Of a stretch of DNA of 56,027 nucleotides, positions 1 to 9,136 are shown in pieces (the first letter of the stretch is position 1; every line of letters begins with the position of its first letter). A program made the translations under genes and the position numbers. The DNA is from a virus: positions 1 through 56,027 of IMG/VR virus record IMGVR_UViG_3300022871_000021. The stretch is one strand, 5' to 3'. Below the pieces are notes generated by a model, which was given only the letters and a program-made list of their open reading frames with translations, made no database searches and had not been told where the DNA came from.

Positions 1-1910
1 ATGAGGCGATAACCATAACCGAAAATATTAATATATTAGACATTGAAATAGATATTCCAATCTCCTCTGAATCAATTTTAATTTCTGAACTAGTCTCTTT
101 AGAATTATTTGTTGGCATGAATGTATACGAAGAGATATTTATAACTGAGTTTACAAGTTTATTAGATATTTCGATAGAGCTTGGGCCTGTTTACGAAGCC
201 ATAAATATAATCGAAGATTTTATTTCTGAATATATTTTCTCAGGCCTTAATATTTATGATGAGATGGCTATAGTAGACGAAGATGATGTTGACTTGGTGG
301 TCGAAATAGATGTATTAGATTTTATTGGGGTAGCTGAATATGTTGATTTATGGGATATTGAAATTAATTTACCTATTAGTTATGAAAACATAGCGATATT
401 CGAAGATGCAAGTTTTAATATTCTTACATATATAAATATTAGCGACGCTATTTCTATAGCAGAATATACAAATTTGCTCGATATAGAGATTAACCTGCCA
501 GTTATTTATGATGAAATAACTATAACTGAAAATATAGAAACTGATTATATATTTGAAGCTCTTAATGTCTACGAAGAAATGTCTATATCGGAATCTATAA
601 AATTTGATTATATTTTTAATTTAAGCATTTATGACGGAATAACGGTATTAGAAAATATTGATTTTGAGATTCTTATATATATTGAAGTAAATGAAAATAT
701 TTTAATAGCTGAATATACTGATTTATTAGATATTGAAATTGATTTACCTGTGGCCTTTGATAATATATCTATCTTGGAAAATGTTAATGCGGATATAAAT
801 ATAGAATTAAATGTAATAGAGAGTGTTAATATAACAGAATTCGCTAGTATATATGACCCTATAGTAGAATTGGGAATAGTCTATGAAGAAATAATTCTTG
901 CTGAAAGCGTTAATTTTTATTATGAACTTGATGCAATCGTAAATGATAATATCTCTATAACTGAATACATAAATATGTGGGATATTATCATAGATTTGCC
1001 TATTGTTTATGATAATATTTCAATCGTTGAGGCTGTGGAGAAGTTTGAGATTGAAACTAATTTTAATGTATTTGATTCCGTATTTCTTACCGAAAATATT
1101 AATATATGGGATATCGAAATAGACGTTCCTTTAGTTTATGATGGCATTATCATCTCAGAATATATAAGTCAATTTGAGCTAGATGCAAATATCGATGCAT
1201 TTGATTCTATATCTTTAGCCGAAAATATTAATATATGGGATATTGAGATAGACATTCCTTTAGTTTTTGAAGGGATAACGATAACCGAAAATATTAATGG
1301 AAATGTAGATGTAGATATTAGCATAGCTGATAATATCAGCATAAGTGAATATGTCCTTTTATTAGATATTAGCGTAGAGTTAGAGGCTATTGAAAATATA
1401 TCTTTAATAGAAAACGCATCTATTTATTTTGGGTTAGATATAGAGGTTTTAGACAATATCTCTACAGGCGAAGACGTTGGATTATACTCGACATACCTTA
1501 ATGTAAATATATATGATTTAATATCTATAATAGAAGCAGCTACAGTTTGGGATATTATCGTTGAGTTATCTGCCGTCGAAGATATAGCCATTAATGAATA
1601 CGCTTCTATCGTGACAAAGGCTGATGTAGAGATTTTTGATAATGTTTCTATTTCTGAAAGCATAGAAGCATATATTCAAATTGAAGTTAATTCCTCCGAC
1701 TCTATATCTATAACCGAAGATGCGGAGCTGTATGACCCTATTATAGAATTAGGGATAGTTTATGATATAATTGTTGTAGAAGAGGATATTTTTGAAAGTG
1801 TAGTCTATTGGGATTTATTCCCGTTACTGTTTACGGCTACTCCTAGAAAGCGGATATTTACGGCGGATAAAACTGATACTGAAATAGAATATCAAGGAGC
1901 GAGAATATGA
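1..1910 (+). CDS. Acidic tandem-repeat structural protein, 5' end outside the window
   Basis: The frame is open from base 3 with no stop before an internal ATG at 117, so the gene enters from the left and at least 635 residues are visible. Nearly all of it is a degenerate acidic repeat with consensus VYDxIxIxExIxxxDIxIDLP. Half-units of about 21-22 residues pair into a 43-residue unit: the GAA codons starting ENINIWDIEID at 1092 and 1221 are exactly 129 nt apart. About 14 such units fit, and the alternating polar/hydrophobic pattern suggests stacked beta strands. The last 30 residues (around FTATPRKRIFTADKTD) are different and basic. Position just before the fiber-tail adaptor and connector genes suggests a virion surface or fibre protein; that role is inferred. 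The stop overlaps the next start (ATGA). Confidence 0.8.
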   Translation, partial: EAITITENINILDIEIDIPISSESILISELVSLELFVGMNVYEEIFITEFTSLLDISIELGPVYEAINIIEDFISEYIFSGLNIYDEMAIVDEDDVDLVVEIDVLDFIGVAEYVDLWDIEINLPISYENIAIFEDASFNILTYINISDAISIAEYTNLLDIEINLPVIYDEITITENIETDYIFEALNVYEEMSISESIKFDYIFNLSIYDGITVLENIDFEILIYIEVNENILIAEYTDLLDIEIDLPVAFDNISILENVNADINIELNVIESVNITEFASIYDPIVELGIVYEEIILAESVNFYYELDAIVNDNISITEYINMWDIIIDLPIVYDNISIVEAVEKFEIETNFNVFDSVFLTENINIWDIEIDVPLVYDGIIISEYISQFELDANIDAFDSISLAENINIWDIEIDIPLVFEGITITENINGNVDVDISIADNISISEYVLLLDISVELEAIENISLIENASIYFGLDIEVLDNISTGEDVGLYSTYLNVNIYDLISIIEAATVWDIIVELSAVEDIAINEYASIVTKADVEIFDNVSISESIEAYIQIEVNSSDSISITEDAELYDPIIELGIVYDIIVVEEDIFESVVYWDLFPLLFTATPRKRIFTADKTDTEIEYQGARI

Positions 1911-2191
1911 AAATTCCAATAGTAGTAAAGAAGCCTAATGAACAATTTTCTATAGGGTTTGAATATATAAGCCCAGATTTAACGGAGGGCGCAACCCTAG
2001 CCTCTTGCACGGTATCCATAAGTCCTTCTGGCGGGCTTGTTGTTGATGGCTCGCCCGTAGTAGAGGCTACTAAAGTTTCTCAGGTGGTCAAAGGAGGAGC
2101 TGACGGAGCCGAGTATTGGGTTACATTTTTAACGACTACTTCTGGTGGTCATATCTATGAAGATAAAATCTTCGTAAAAGTGAGGGCATAA
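1907..2191 (+). CDS. Phage fiber-tail adaptor-like small Ig-fold protein
   Basis: A 94-residue protein with the pattern of the phage fiber-tail adaptor family: a single beta-rich domain with FEYISPDLTEGATLASCTV near the N-terminus, then alternating strands ending in a GHIYEDKIFVKV edge strand. SD AAGGAG lies 8 nt before the ATG. It overlaps the repeat protein upstream (ATGA) and the connector downstream (TAATG), so it is translated with the head-tail joining genes. Family assignment is by pattern only; a generic Ig-like decoration protein is the alternative. Confidence 0.55.
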   Translation: MKIPIVVKKPNEQFSIGFEYISPDLTEGATLASCTVSISPSGGLVVDGSPVVEATKVSQVVKGGADGAEYWVTFLTTTSGGHIYEDKIFVKVRA

Positions 2192-2823
2192 TGGCGAACG
2201 AGTACATTACAAAAGCAAAATTAAGGGTAGACCCTTATAACATTAGCGAACAAGAAGCTGATGATACTTATTTAGGGGTTTTACAGGACTTGACAAAGGT
2301 TATTATAGATAATCTTTGCGGACAACCATTTTCTCAGGAGGGGACAGCTTCGGCTTATGTAGAGAAGAAGATATCTGGAACGGGAAAAGATACAGTTTTT
2401 ATGCCGAAAAAATTAGTCACTCTTGAAAAGATAAGAATATATTCTTCTACTACAGGATATGTAGACTATACGGCTTCGAATTTTACGGCCAAGAAAAAAT
2501 TTATTACTTGGAATTTATTTACTTCTGCTGTATCGAGAGGGAGACTATATCCAGAAGTCTTTCCTTTGGGTCTTTATAATATAGGAATTTATGCAGTCTG
2601 GGGATGGGAGACTGTTCCTACTCCCATAGAATATTTACAGGGAAGATTAATTCAAAAGATTTTAGAAAAAGGTTTCTTTGACGAAAAGAATGCAACAGAA
2701 AAAATAGGTGATTACTCAACGAAGATATTATTTGATGTAAATGAGAATCAGCTTGCGGATAAAGAGTTAGATTTAATTGTTAAACAATATCAAAATAATT
2801 GGTTAGGTTATGGCGTCTCTTGA
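2191..2823 (+). CDS. Head-tail connector protein (gp6-like)
   Basis: A 210-residue protein whose N-terminus (YITKAKLRVDPYNIS, then EADDTYLGVLQDLTKVIID) has the helical layout of gp6/gp15-type head-tail connectors, which form the ring under the portal. It is longer than typical members (about 100-130 residues), with extra beta-rich sequence in the middle (around residues 70-140) and a helical C-terminus. The order here (connector, stopper, gp10-like, terminator, tube) is the standard siphovirus order and supports the call. It overlaps the next gene by 14 nt. Confidence 0.6.
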   Translation: MANEYITKAKLRVDPYNISEQEADDTYLGVLQDLTKVIIDNLCGQPFSQEGTASAYVEKKISGTGKDTVFMPKKLVTLEKIRIYSSTTGYVDYTASNFTAKKKFITWNLFTSAVSRGRLYPEVFPLGLYNIGIYAVWGWETVPTPIEYLQGRLIQKILEKGFFDEKNATEKIGDYSTKILFDVNENQLADKELDLIVKQYQNNWLGYGVS

Positions 2824-3160
2824 TTTGAAAAGATTTTTGAATAATACCATTACGATTTATCGTCGTTCAACCGAGGGTGATGATTTCGGAGGGGTGACTT
2901 CTGAATGGGATAAAAAGAATTGGAATGTTGTTTGTCGGATTTATGGGACTAGAGGACAGCCTTTTACGTTTTCGGTAGAAGGCAAAAATTATATTGTTTC
3001 GATGAAAATGATGTGTGATAAATTCGTCGACATTAAGGTAGGAGACAAGGTAAAAGAAGATAAGGCGGGTCAAACTTATATGGTAGTATTTTTAAAGGCA
3101 GCTAGAACCCATCAAAAGGTACATCATTTAGAGGGCTTATTATCGAGGATTGATATATAA
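2810..3160 (+). CDS. Head-tail stopper / head closure protein
   Basis: A 116-residue, beta-rich protein beginning with the short helix and NTITIYRRS strand typical of SPP1 gp16-like head closure proteins. It also has the usual motif order: a GGVTSEW loop, a strand around WNVVCRIYG, and KVGDKVKEDKAGQTYMVV near the C-terminus. Members of this family close the connector after DNA packaging. The start lies inside the previous gene and the stop overlaps the next start (TAATG). Confidence 0.6.
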   Translation: MASLDLKRFLNNTITIYRRSTEGDDFGGVTSEWDKKNWNVVCRIYGTRGQPFTFSVEGKNYIVSMKMMCDKFVDIKVGDKVKEDKAGQTYMVVFLKAARTHQKVHHLEGLLSRIDI

Positions 3161-3546
3161 TGAAAGTAGATTTTGTAATCTCAGGCGTCCCTAAGGCATT
3201 AGTTAAGTTAAAGCTTCTTGACCAAGTAGTTCGAGACGAGGCTTTGAGGGCTATGGGTAGAGCGTCAGCTATAGTAGCGACAAGAGCTAAAGAGAATATT
3301 TCAGGTCAACATGGTCATGTAATGCATATTAAAACTGGTAACTTGAGGAGAAATATAAAATCAAAGGCTAAATGGAAGGGGAATTTTGAAATAGAAGGCT
3401 TCATAGGAACAGATGTTCCTTATGCTCCTCACGTAGAGTCTTTGCCGGATGGTGGATTTCTTTATCCCGCTCTTATGGAAGTGGGAAGAGAAGCTTTAGC
3501 TTATTTTAAGATTCAAATATCAATGGCCGTTAGGAGTCGATTGTGA
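3160..3546 (+). CDS. HK97 gp10-like neck / tail completion protein
   Basis: A 128-residue protein with the HK97-gp10 family pattern: an N-terminal helix of the form DEALRAMGRASAIVATRAKE, a TGNLRRNIK segment that is the most conserved family motif (usually TGxLRxSI), a GTDVPYAPHVE strand (usually YAxxVExG), and a C-terminal helix with FLYPALMEVG. Such proteins act at the head-tail joint of siphophages. The stop overlaps the tail terminator gene start. Confidence 0.75.
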   Translation: MKVDFVISGVPKALVKLKLLDQVVRDEALRAMGRASAIVATRAKENISGQHGHVMHIKTGNLRRNIKSKAKWKGNFEIEGFIGTDVPYAPHVESLPDGGFLYPALMEVGREALAYFKIQISMAVRSRL

Positions 3547-4013
3547 AAAATATATATAAAGGCATAATCAATATTTTGAAAAATGACCAAGATTTATGCA
3601 AAATGGTAGAATATACTGAAACGAAAAAAAATATGAGGAGAGCCTATTCGCCTGTTGGAAGCTGGAGCAAGCTTATAATATTTTATATGCAGACAGCGAT
3701 GGCGACTACAGATTTTACTCCTCAAATAAGAACGATACCCCTGATAGTCAGGGTTTACGATAGAGATAATGACCTAAATATAGACGATATGGCCGAAAGG
3801 CTTATCTTATTGCTTGATGGGTCTGATTTAGATGTAAGTGAAGAAACTTTTGTGTATGATTGTTCATATACAGGCGACCTCATATCTACGTATTGGAATG
3901 ATGAACAAAAAAGTTATGAGAGAGTTTTGAGGTTTCAGCTTATAGCAAGACAAGATGCTATTGTAGGGGATTCTGAAGTAGCCCCTACAAGGAAGCGAAA
4001 AAGAGATTGGTAA
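3543..4013 (+). CDS. Tail terminator protein
   Basis: A 156-residue protein directly before the tube gene, where siphophages keep the tail terminator (lambda gpU/SPP1 gp17 position). It has an N-terminal helix, strand-rich middle (RTIPLIVRVYDRDND), a helix carrying DDMAERLILLLDGSDL, and a C-terminal YERVLRFQLIARQ strand, matching the alpha/beta terminator layout. The function (stopping tube growth and binding the head) is known for the family. The assignment rests on position and fold pattern. Confidence 0.6.
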   Translation: MKNIYKGIINILKNDQDLCKMVEYTETKKNMRRAYSPVGSWSKLIIFYMQTAMATTDFTPQIRTIPLIVRVYDRDNDLNIDDMAERLILLLDGSDLDVSEETFVYDCSYTGDLISTYWNDEQKSYERVLRFQLIARQDAIVGDSEVAPTRKRKRDW

Positions 4014-4034
4014 AAATTAAAGGAGGGTTGAACG

Positions 4035-4544
4035 ATGGGTAATTATGTAGCGACTAATGTTTTGATAGGTGTAGGAGTAATGACGGTAAACGGTACTAGC
4101 ATTGGTTATACTTCCGGTGGAGTTACGGTTGTAAAAAATTGTGACAGGATGGATAAAGAAGTAGACCAAAGTTATGCTGCGGTTGGAGTCCATAAAATAA
4201 GAGAATCATTTGAAGTCCAAACTAATCTAGCTGAAGCTACTTTGGCGAATCTTAAAATAGTTTGGGAGCAAACTGAATCGGTTGTGGAGTCTTCGCCTAC
4301 AAGAACTCTTTCTTGGGGTATGAACGCAGATGTAGTGGAGTATTCCTTGGCCTTTACAGGTAAATCTCCTGAAGGTTATGACAGAACTTTCACTTGTCAT
4401 AAAGCAGTTATTTGGGAAGTTGGGGATATGCCTTTACAGAAAGATGCATTAACTGTAATCCCTGTAACATTCAGAATACTTCCTGATGTTGATTTAGCTG
4501 CAGGTAAAGAGTACGGAGCAATAGTAGACACGATGACTGAATAA
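4035..4544 (+). CDS. Major tail tube protein
   Basis: A 169-residue, strand-rich, mildly acidic protein with its own good SD (AGGAGGG). N-terminal GVGVMTVNGTSIGYTSGGVT and the later KIRESFEVQTNLAEATL strand-helix pattern are typical of siphophage tube proteins, which stack as hexamers to form the tail tube. It sits just before two chaperone-sized genes and the tape measure, as expected. The C-terminus (VIPVTFRILPDV) is the usual terminal strand. No extra Ig domain is present. Confidence 0.75.
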   Translation: MGNYVATNVLIGVGVMTVNGTSIGYTSGGVTVVKNCDRMDKEVDQSYAAVGVHKIRESFEVQTNLAEATLANLKIVWEQTESVVESSPTRTLSWGMNADVVEYSLAFTGKSPEGYDRTFTCHKAVIWEVGDMPLQKDALTVIPVTFRILPDVDLAAGKEYGAIVDTMTE

Positions 4545-4575
4545 TCAGTCATTTAAAAAAAATGGGAGGTCAATT

Positions 4576-4974
4576 ATGTCTGGTAACGGTATGAATACTG
4601 TAGAAGAATATAGAAAGAATATAGGAAAGCCGAAGGAAGTAACTCTTCCTTCGGGTTCTAAGTTTAAAGTCAAGACTTTGAGTGTAATGGATTATATCCA
4701 AAATGGATTAGCCGATATTCCTAATGAGTTTTTTAAGTTTATCGCAGAGCTTAATGCCGGAAGGGTAACTGATTCAGAATCACCCGAAGCTAAGAAGAAC
4801 TTTGAACTATTTGAAAAATTTCTTAGCATAACCGTTGAACAAGGCATAATTGAACCTCCAGTAATTCTTAAATATAATGAGGAGAAAAAAGAAACGCATT
4901 TAATATATGCTGAACTTACTGAGGCCGACCAAATGTTTCTTATAAAAGTAATTTCAGGAAAATTAAATGGATGA
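4576..4974 (+). CDS. Tail assembly chaperone (gpG-like)
   Basis: A 132-residue protein between the tube and tape-measure genes, with the composition usual for gpG-type chaperones: an N-terminal strand pair (KEVTLPSGSKFKVKTLSV) followed by helices. These proteins coat the tape measure before tube assembly and are not in the virion. SD GGGAGG precedes the ATG by 7 nt. The stop lies within an ATGGATGA overlap with the next gene. Confidence 0.65.
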   Translation: MSGNGMNTVEEYRKNIGKPKEVTLPSGSKFKVKTLSVMDYIQNGLADIPNEFFKFIAELNAGRVTDSESPEAKKNFELFEKFLSITVEQGIIEPPVILKYNEEKKETHLIYAELTEADQMFLIKVISGKLNG

Positions 4975-5233
4975 TAGTTTAGAAATTTTTTTTAAGAATA
5001 GGGATTTAGTGATTGTAGTTGATGCTGTTGCTAAGAAATACGGAATAACTCCGTATCAAGTTTTAGAGATGAGCATATATGAATTTTGCTTTAACTCGGC
5101 GGTATTAGTTGTCACAAATTTCGAGGAAGAAAGAATGAGAAAAAAAGAAGAATCGAAAATGAATAAAGGGGAAAATAGTCAAAATTTAGACTCGTTCGGA
5201 ATAGATAGAACGATAATAAAGGATAAAAAATGA
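4967..5233 (+). CDS. Second tail assembly chaperone (gpT-position protein)
   Basis: An 88-residue protein overlapping the upstream chaperone by 8 nt. It starts with helices (DDSLEIFFKNRDLVIVVDAVA, KKYGITPYQVLEMSIYEF) and ends in a charged tail. In lambda the corresponding part is made by a frameshift from gpG. Here it has its own ATG inside an ATGGATGA junction, and I see no clear X XXY YYZ slippery heptamer just upstream, so coupled reinitiation looks likelier than frameshifting. Function is inferred from position. Confidence 0.55.
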   Translation: MDDSLEIFFKNRDLVIVVDAVAKKYGITPYQVLEMSIYEFCFNSAVLVVTNFEEERMRKKEESKMNKGENSQNLDSFGIDRTIIKDKK

Positions 5234-7836
5234 ATCCATTCGCATCATTAATGGTCAAAATGGGAGCAGACGTAAGAGGCCTTCAGGCGGGGCTATTAAC
5301 GGCTTCCGGCCAAATTAAAGGATTTGCCACTAAAAATAGTGCTCTTTTAAGGACTATGGGTGCGAGCTTTTTGGCTATGGGGGCTGCAGCCACCATAGGT
5401 CTTGGAATGGCAGTCAAAGAGGCAGCTCAATTCCAGTCAGCTATTTTAAATGCTGCGTCTGTTACGGGGTATCTGGGAGAGGAATTAGATAAAGCAAAAA
5501 TATCTATGGAAGGTCTTGCTACGACTTTAGGAGAAACAACTGTATTTACGGCTAGTGAAGCAGCTAGTGCTATGTATGATTTAGCATCTAAGGGTTTCAG
5601 GCCTGCCGAAATGTCCATCGCAGAATTACAGCCTTTGCTTGATTTGGCTGCAGCTACGCAGGCAGATTTAACGACAGCGACGGAAACAGTAACGTCTACG
5701 GTTAGAGCTTTCGGATTGCAAATAAATGAAACGCAAAGAGTGGCAGATGTTTTCACTAAGGCTATAGGAAGTTCAGCAGCTACGATTAATAAGCTTAAGG
5801 ATTCAATGTCTTATATTGCTCCGATAGCAAAGGCTGCTAATATATCGCTAGAAGAGACGGCTGCAGCTCTTGGTAAGATTTATGATTTAGGGTTTCCCGC
5901 ATCAATGGCTGGAACGGCTTTAAGGAGAGCTTTGGCTGAGTTGATGAAACCATCAGCTAAATTAAAGGAAATTTTAGGTGAGCTTAACATGAAGTTTTCA
6001 GATGTTGATACAACCGCCTACGGCTTGGTAGGGGTTCTTAGAAATCTTGACCGAGCGGGAATATCCAATGCTCAAACAATGGAATTATTTGGAACAAGAG
6101 CGGGTCCATTAATGACGGCCCTATTAGGTGTTGACGCAAGCGGAAAGGCTGCTTATGAAGGAATAACTGACCTTACCGAAGCGTTAAAAAATTCTGGTGG
6201 AGAGGCGGAACGAGTAGCGAAGGTTCAGTTACAATCTTTCAATAATCAGTTAAAACTTTTAATGTCAGCCTTTCAAAGTGTTCAAATAGAAGTTGGAAAT
6301 AAATTATTGCCTGTATTGACTAAATTAGTTCAGTCTCTAGCTGATGGATTAAGAGGGATAAAATCGTGGATGAAAGAATTTCCTATTTTATCAAAATATG
6401 TTGTTTACCTTACAGGAATTCTTGGCTTATTGGCAATAGCTTTAGGGACGGTGGCTTTAGTCTTAGGCCCTCTAGCTCCGTTAATGGTAGGCTTCTCTCA
6501 GGCTCTCGGGTTAGTGGCTCTAGCTGCCTTGAAGGTTAAAACAGCTATGGTTAGTTTGGCTCTTGTCTTTACATTAAGCAAAGGAGTCTTTTTACTTTTT
6601 ATCGGTCAAGCTGCTCTTGTTGCTGCAGCTATTATCGCTATAGTTCTGGCCGTAAAAGAGGTGGTTATAGCTTGGGAGGCACTTAAAAAGGCTCAAGCTG
6701 ATGCTACAGAATCTATGGAGAAAGCGGATAAAACTTTTGTGGAACTTTGGCAGCATTTAGCCTTAACTACTCTAAAAATAAAAGGATTAACTGATGCGGA
6801 GAAGAAGCATTCTGAAACAATTTTAGAAATGGTTGAATTATATAAAAAACAGAATGACGAAAATGATAAGGATAGGAAGGTTAGAGACCTTATTACTAAA
6901 TCCATATTAAAACAGCTTAAATTGCAGCAAGAAGTTATAAGTGCGCACAAAGAAGAATATAAAGCTATTGTAGAAAAGCAGAGATTAACGGTTGAATTTT
7001 TGAATGAGCAGAAAAAGATTCAATATGACACCAACGAACTTGTTATGTCCGAAATAGAGTTTAAGCGGTGGGCTTATGCTCAAGATATTGAAAATAGAAA
7101 ACAGGCCCTTCGAGATATAGAGGGATTGCAAGAACAAGAAATTACTAATCTTGAAATTCAATTAGATAAACTGCACGAACTTTGGCTATCGAAACAGGAA
7201 GGAACTAATGATGCGTTAAAGGAATGGAATGATAAAATGGATAGCATTGGAGCGGGATATCTCAAAATGTCTGAAGATGCCAATGATGTTTTTGGAGAGA
7301 TGCCGAGAGTAATAGAGGATGTAGCTAGAGGGATGAGTGACACTTTACAGGGTGTATTTTTTGATGTTTTTAGCGGAGAATTAAAGAGTGCTTCAGAATA
7401 TTTTAACGCTTTTGCTAATTCTATAAGAGCTTCATTCGCTAAAATGTTGGCTGATATGGTGGCTAAAGCCATGTGGGCTAAAGCTGTATCGGGGCTTGCA
7501 AGTCTGTTTGGGTGGGGTGGTACAGCAAGTGTAGCCTCGAATGCAGGGTCTCTTCCAACGGGAACGATAGCTACAACGGGAATGGCAAGAGCTCAGGGAG
7601 GGATTGATTCAATCCCGAGCGAAGGTGCATATTATTTGCATAGAGGAGAGCAAGTCGTTCCTAAGCACGAAGTGGGAGGTAATGGTCAATCGATTACTAT
7701 TATAAGTGTATTTGATAAGAAAATGATACCTGCCATTATGGCGAGGGAAGGTAAAGGCGTTATAGTAAATGTTATTAATGAGGATATGGCGAGGTCAGGT
7801 TCGACCAGAAAAACTTTTATGACGGAGGGTAGATAA
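5230..7836 (+). CDS. Tail tape measure protein (TP901-type core)
   Basis: 868 residues. The N-terminal third has the TP901 minor-tail-protein core: AVKEAAQFQSAILNAASVTG, then ETTVFTASEAASAMYDLASK, and MAGTALRRALAELMKP near residues 220-240. Hydrophobic, probably membrane-inserting stretches follow at about residues 385-430 and 445-480, then a long charged coiled-coil (about 490-680), then a Gly-rich C-terminus with YYLHRGEQVVPKHE, a frequent tape-measure ending. At the usual 1.5 angstrom per residue the tail would be about 130 nm. The protein sets tail length and is ejected with DNA. It overlaps the chaperone stop by 4 nt. Confidence 0.92.
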   Translation: MNPFASLMVKMGADVRGLQAGLLTASGQIKGFATKNSALLRTMGASFLAMGAAATIGLGMAVKEAAQFQSAILNAASVTGYLGEELDKAKISMEGLATTLGETTVFTASEAASAMYDLASKGFRPAEMSIAELQPLLDLAAATQADLTTATETVTSTVRAFGLQINETQRVADVFTKAIGSSAATINKLKDSMSYIAPIAKAANISLEETAAALGKIYDLGFPASMAGTALRRALAELMKPSAKLKEILGELNMKFSDVDTTAYGLVGVLRNLDRAGISNAQTMELFGTRAGPLMTALLGVDASGKAAYEGITDLTEALKNSGGEAERVAKVQLQSFNNQLKLLMSAFQSVQIEVGNKLLPVLTKLVQSLADGLRGIKSWMKEFPILSKYVVYLTGILGLLAIALGTVALVLGPLAPLMVGFSQALGLVALAALKVKTAMVSLALVFTLSKGVFLLFIGQAALVAAAIIAIVLAVKEVVIAWEALKKAQADATESMEKADKTFVELWQHLALTTLKIKGLTDAEKKHSETILEMVELYKKQNDENDKDRKVRDLITKSILKQLKLQQEVISAHKEEYKAIVEKQRLTVEFLNEQKKIQYDTNELVMSEIEFKRWAYAQDIENRKQALRDIEGLQEQEITNLEIQLDKLHELWLSKQEGTNDALKEWNDKMDSIGAGYLKMSEDANDVFGEMPRVIEDVARGMSDTLQGVFFDVFSGELKSASEYFNAFANSIRASFAKMLADMVAKAMWAKAVSGLASLFGWGGTASVASNAGSLPTGTIATTGMARAQGGIDSIPSEGAYYLHRGEQVVPKHEVGGNGQSITIISVFDKKMIPAIMAREGKGVIVNVINEDMARSGSTRKTFMTEGR

Positions 7837-8520
7837 ATGGCTTCCTTAGTGGATTTCGGTCAGTTTACAAGAAATTATCCATTCACGGACGAAACGGGTT
7901 ATGACGTTCAAGAAACTGTGTTCGAAAATGGAGATAAGCAATATAGACTTATAAACGAACAAGACCATATGGCCTTTGTTTTAAATTTCTTTCCATTAAC
8001 TTTGACTGAGTCTCAAGATATTTTGGACTTTTTTAAAGCAAGAAATGGTAAATATGAAGCTTTTAAATTTACAAATCCTTTAGATGGAAAATTATATGAC
8101 GTTAGATTTAAAGAATCAACAATGTCTAGGGAGAGAATTGCATATAATACATTTAGAATGAGAGTTTCTTTAGGTCTTGAATTTCCTTTTGGAGCTTATT
8201 GCGTAATAGACGTAAACGAAGATATAGCCATTTCAGAATATAATGAAATGTTTGATATGGCTCTATGGCTTAATGAGTATGAATCAGTATCAATTTCTGA
8301 ATATGCTAACCTTTTTGACATTACCGTCGAAGTAGGCCCTGTTTATGAATCTATATCGATGATAGAATCTATTTCGATGTATGACCCTATTATAGAATTA
8401 GGGATAAATGATGCTGTTTCGGTAGCGGAAGATGTAGGGTTGTTCGAAATTCTAGCGAGGATAGATGTAAATGATGGTATATCCATAGTAGAAGATGATA
8501 CGATAGGAGCGCCTGCATAA
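7837..8520 (+). CDS. Minor tail protein M-like, with an acidic repeat C-terminus
   Basis: 227 residues in two parts. Residues 1 to about 122 resemble lambda gpM-type minor tail proteins, including the conserved segment ILDFFKARNGKYEAFKF (usually LxxFLxARxGxxxFxW). Residues about 123-227 are four to five copies of the acidic DxISIxE repeat that makes up the gene at the left edge of the window, so the tail-tip domain carries an unusual added array. A 29-nt stretch in the array is identical to one in the first gene. Position directly after the tape measure fits gpM. Confidence 0.75.
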   Translation: MASLVDFGQFTRNYPFTDETGYDVQETVFENGDKQYRLINEQDHMAFVLNFFPLTLTESQDILDFFKARNGKYEAFKFTNPLDGKLYDVRFKESTMSRERIAYNTFRMRVSLGLEFPFGAYCVIDVNEDIAISEYNEMFDMALWLNEYESVSISEYANLFDITVEVGPVYESISMIESISMYDPIIELGINDAVSVAEDVGLFEILARIDVNDGISIVEDDTIGAPA

Positions 8521-9131
8521 TGAGAACACCAAGTTCAGATTTTATAACTAGAAAAAATGCCGAAGCGAATCAGCCTATCTTCCTATATATAATATATGAT
8601 TGGGATGGAGCTAGTAATAATCTTTATTACACTAATCATAAAACATCTATTGTCTACTCTGGCCAAGCATATGTAAAATGTCCTATTACTCACGAGACGA
8701 TAGGAGAGAACACTACTGGAGAAATAGATAGTGTTAGCATTAAACTCGGCAACGCTTCTCGGCTTGTTCAAGCTTATCTTGAAGATTATGATTGGAGAGG
8801 GAAAAAAGTATCCATTATTCAGATATTTGCCGATAAATTAGACGACGCAGATGCAAATATAACTGATACTTATTATATAGATAGTTATTCTAGTAATCAA
8901 GATAATGCGTCTTTTCTCTTGACAAGTAAATTTGATATATTGGGAATAGGGTTGCCTACCAGAAAATATTCAAGAAATTTTTGTAATTGGAAGTTTAAAT
9001 CTACTGAGTGTGGGTATTCGGCAGGGGAAACAGAATGCAATAAAACTTTGGCGAGATGTAGGGTACTAGCCAATTCAGAACGATTTGGAGGATTTCCTTC
9101 TATCCCGTCAAAACGTATAGTAATAGGTTAA
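8520..9131 (+). CDS. Minor tail protein L-like (C-terminal cysteine cluster)
   Basis: 203 residues matching lambda gpL/DUF2163-type tail tip proteins. The C-terminal part carries the signature cysteine cluster FCNWKFKSTECGYSAGETEC, a later cysteine in LARCRVL, and ends with RFGGFPSIPSKR, as family members do. In lambda gpL this domain binds an iron-sulfur cluster; the spacing here is consistent but metal content is not known. It lies between M-like and K-like genes, with a TAATG start junction. Confidence 0.85.
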   Translation: MRTPSSDFITRKNAEANQPIFLYIIYDWDGASNNLYYTNHKTSIVYSGQAYVKCPITHETIGENTTGEIDSVSIKLGNASRLVQAYLEDYDWRGKKVSIIQIFADKLDDADANITDTYYIDSYSSNQDNASFLLTSKFDILGIGLPTRKYSRNFCNWKFKSTECGYSAGETECNKTLARCRVLANSERFGGFPSIPSKRIVIG

Positions 9132-9136
9132 AAGTT

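Noticed and set aside
1-1910. CRISPR array or non-coding tandem repeat
   Set aside because: The repeats are diverged at the DNA level, keep one open frame and show protein-level periodicity.
5230-7836. Possible lysozyme or peptidase domain in the tape measure
   Set aside because: No catalytic motif found; the C-terminal part is glycine-rich and typical of tape-measure ends.
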